Source of the DNA: Nocardioidaceae bacterium
GTDB taxonomy: Bacteria > Actinomycetota > Actinomycetes > Propionibacteriales > Nocardioidaceae
NCBI GenBank assembly: GCA_030447805.1
Contig: JAUJOE010000002.1
Location: 310,001-374,000, forward strand
Reading direction: 5' to 3'
Length of the DNA stretch: 64,000 bases
Part shown: piece after piece, positions 61,840-64,000 of the stretch
Numbering within the stretch: position 1 is the first letter of the stretch
Layout of the letters: the number at the start of each line of letters is the position of its first letter
The notes under the pieces: model-generated
The model's input: the letters and a program-made list of their open reading frames with translations, nothing else
Told to the model about the DNA's origin: nothing
Databases searched by the model: none
Position numbers and translations under genes: made by a program

Positions 61840-62188
61840 TCAGAGGTTGAGGACGAGGCGGAGGCCGCGGTCGACGTCGTCCATCAAGTAAGCGGGCAAC
61901 TCCCCCGACGGCTGCGGTGTTTTCGAAGTCGGACTTGTCGAGAGTGACGAAGGCAGTGACGTTGACTGACGAGTCCTTGGGCAGGCCCGAGGGTTGGCCG
62001 GCACGAAGACGTTGCCCGGCATCGCGGCGTTCGACGTGTTCGACGTAATGACGACCGCGAGAGTGGTCCTCAGGCCACCGGCGTTGTAAGCGTCCTCGCC
62101 TGGACGATGAGGACTGGGCGTCGCTTGCTGGCGTGCTTCCTCGAGGATTCACCGAGGTCCACCCAGTAGATCTCGCCACGCCGGATCA
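61840..62188 (-). CDS. MazF/PemK-family toxin, frameshifted
   Basis: VIRRGEIYWVDLGESSRKHASKRRPVLIVQA ... NVTAFVTLDKSDFENTAAVGELPAYLMDDVDRGLRLVLNL across frames. Confidence 0.75.
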
Positions 62189-62428
62189 CCACTCGGCCTC
62201 GCTGAGGCGACGACGACCTGCTTCAACCGCGACTGCGGACGCCTCATCGTCGTAGTCGGGAAGGCGGAGGACCTGGTTGATCTGCGCGGTCAGCGACTCC
62301 CGCGAGAGCTCGTCCAAGTACCGTTGCACGGCCCTGCTGAAGAACTCTGACCGACTGATGCCGAGATCTTTCGCACGCTTCGCGGCGTCGGCAAAGATGT
62401 CGTCGGGAACCGAGATGGCCGTCTTCAT
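62186..62428 (-). CDS. Ribbon-helix-helix antitoxin (MazE-like partner)
   Basis: MKTAISVPDDIFADAAKRAKDLGISRSEFFSRAVQRYLDELSRE; overlaps the toxin start. Confidence 0.85.
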   Translation of the reverse strand: MKTAISVPDDIFADAAKRAKDLGISRSEFFSRAVQRYLDELSRESLTAQINQVLRLPDYDDEASAVAVEAGRRRLSEAEW

Positions 62429-62488
62429 AGAGTGAGTATAACTCGGTATTACCGCAGGCTTAAGATCCATGGGCTCTGTCCTTGTGCT

Positions 62489-62887
62489 CTACGTATTTCT
62501 GCCGCGCGGCCTGGCGCTGACCCCAAGGGCGCGGCCGATGTCGCCCCAGCCGATACCCTGCTCAACGAGCCGTCGCACCTCCGCATCCACAGCCGCCGCT
62601 GCGTTCAACGTCAGATCAGCGAGATGGACAAGATGCGCGGTCACCGTCGCATCGGCGGCTTCAGGACTCCGCTCTGGTGAAGGGCATCCGCGGCGGCTCA
62701 CCAACGCCGCCGCGAAGCGCCCGATGAGCTGATGCATCCGTCGTGACGCCGAGCAGCGGGCAGCGATCGAGCCGCCGCGTTCTGCTGTGAGCACATAGGC
62801 GTCAGCGCCGACGCTTCGCGCTTGTCCACAGGTTGCGGCCTCGATGAAACGAAGTTCGTAGTCGCACGTACTGGCACGCAGTGGCAC
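62489..62887 (-). CDS. Small helix-turn-helix protein
   Basis: HLADLTLNAAAAVDAEVRRLVEQGIGWGDIGRALGVS; C-terminal end may be frameshifted, start uncertain. Confidence 0.5.
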   Translation of the reverse strand: MPLRASTCDYELRFIEAATCGQARSVGADAYVLTAERGGSIAARCSASRRMHQLIGRFAAALVSRRGCPSPERSPEAADATVTAHLVHLADLTLNAAAAVDAEVRRLVEQGIGWGDIGRALGVSARPRGRNT

Positions 62888-62947
62888 GAAGCCTCGACAT
62901 CAAGATGGTTTGCCGGCCCCTTGCAGGTCGCTGACCTGCGCAAATAC

Positions 62948-63020
62948 TGGAGCGGGTGACGAGATCGAACCGGCATGGCCAGCTTGGAAGGCTGGGGCTC
63001 TACCATTGAGCTACACCCGC
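62948..63020 (-). tRNA. tRNA-Gly (TCC), CCA encoded; T-arm one base short in this sequence
   Basis: GCGGGTGTAGCTCAATGGTAGAGCCCCAGCCTTCCAAGCTGGCCATGCCGGTTCGATCTCGTCACCCGCTCCA. Confidence 0.85.
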
Positions 63021-63177
63021 GTACGGCCGAGGTCCGGCGGCGGGACATTTCGCCGTACCTCTGCACGCGGCGTACATGCTGCCATGTCCGATGCTCGGCA
63101 GAGCGAACTCCAACTCGTGTCGTCGGCACACACCGCACGCGCGCTCGCAGCGGAACGGGTTGAGACGATAACCGCCG

Positions 63178-63735
63178 TGAGCGCCGTCGTTCGCCAACCC
63201 ACCCTCGCCGACGTCGACCGGCTCGCCGTGATCAACCTCGATGACGTGGCGCGACGCGTACGCCGGCCTCGTCCCCGCGGCGCATCTCGCCGGGCTGACG
63301 CTGGAGGGGTTCCGTGAGCGGTGGCGCGACAACGTCACCGAAGGCAGGCCGGGCGCGTCGTTCCTCGTCGCCGAGATGGCTGGCACGCTGGCCGGCTACG
63401 CGATCGGGCCGTATCGCCTACAGACGACGCCGACCCCAGCGAGCAGACGCAGACCTGGGCGAGGTGTACGCGATCTACACCCATCCGACGATGCGGGGTC
63501 GGGGTGCCGGCACGGCACTGCACGACGCCGCCCTCGACGTGCTGAGGACCAGCGGGTTCGACGAGGCAGCGCTCTGGGTCCTGGCGGCAAACAGTCGAGC
63601 CGCCGGTGGTACGCCGCTCGCGGCTGGCGCGCCGACGGGGCCACCACCGTCTGGGGGCGAGGGGAGTCGCTCTCCCCGAGATCCGCCTGACGCTCGGGAG
63701 CTCCCCGAGGCCGATTTGGCAGGTCAAGAAAAGGT
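63178..63735 (+). CDS. GNAT-family acetyltransferase, multiple frameshifts
   Basis: VSAVVRQPTLADVDRLAVINL / WRDAYAGLVPAAHLAGLTLEGFRERWRDNVTEGRPGASFLVAEMAGTLAGYAIG / LGEVYAIYTHPTMRGRGAGTALHDAALDVLRTSGFDEAALWVLAANSRA. Confidence 0.82.
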
Positions 63736-63853
63736 CACCCCTGCATGACGCCTTGTTTACCTGCTGGCGAGGTGGTGGTGGCGGCGATGGGGAATCTCAC
63801 GGCGATGCGGCCGCTGCAGGCGCGACTCGTCTAGACTCTCGGCTGCTGTACGC

Positions 63854-63927
63854 CGGGGCGTAGCGTAGTGGCTAGCGCGCCTGCTTTGGGAGCAGGAGAC
63901 CGCAGGTGCCGAGTCCTGTCGCCCCGA
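63854..63927 (+). tRNA. tRNA-Pro (TGG)
   Basis: CGGGGCGTAGCGTAGTGGCTAGCGCGCCTGCTTTGGGAGCAGGAGACCGCAGGTGCCGAGTCCTGTCGCCCCGA. Confidence 0.92.
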
Positions 63928-64000
63928 CTCCAACCGAACCCGCCAGCCCCGACATTCGCCCGTGAAACTCGCCTGAGAACGAAGTAGGAGATCAACTTCA

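Overview
This is a high-GC actinobacterial chromosome window, probably Propionibacteriales/Nocardioidaceae-like from gene content. That taxonomic guess is inference only. Most of it is ordinary core or peripheral chromosome: a Pnkp/Hen1 RNA-repair pair, metallophosphoesterase, MscS channel, GH15 enzyme, SDR, PrsW, tandem dynamin-like GTPases, SSB, EttA, thiolase, globin O, OsmC, aminopeptidase N, RpiB, Fpg/Nei, a PAS-GGDEF-EAL protein and several TetR/MarR/GntR regulators. There are five tRNA genes (Lys, His, Arg, Gly, Pro). Two segments look accessory. (1) About 25.98-29.3 kb, next to the 3' end of tRNA-Arg(TCT), holds a codirectional four-gene block (winged-helix-like protein, TIGR04255-like protein, two uncharacterised ORFs) beside a scrambled tyrosine-recombinase remnant. 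(2) About 57.05-62.95 kb is bracketed by a displaced 3' half of tRNA-Gly and the full tRNA-Gly gene. It carries a decayed IS1380-like transposase, an ECF-sigma/membrane anti-sigma-like pair and a MazEF-like module. Two intergenic copies of a 44-nt palindromic element were also found, with the core inverted relative to the arms. Many genes, including housekeeping ones (orn, ettA, pepN), are broken by single-base indels, often in G/C homopolymers. This points to uncorrected long-read error, so frameshifts are reported as probable sequencing errors. All family calls come from reading the translations; no database search was run.
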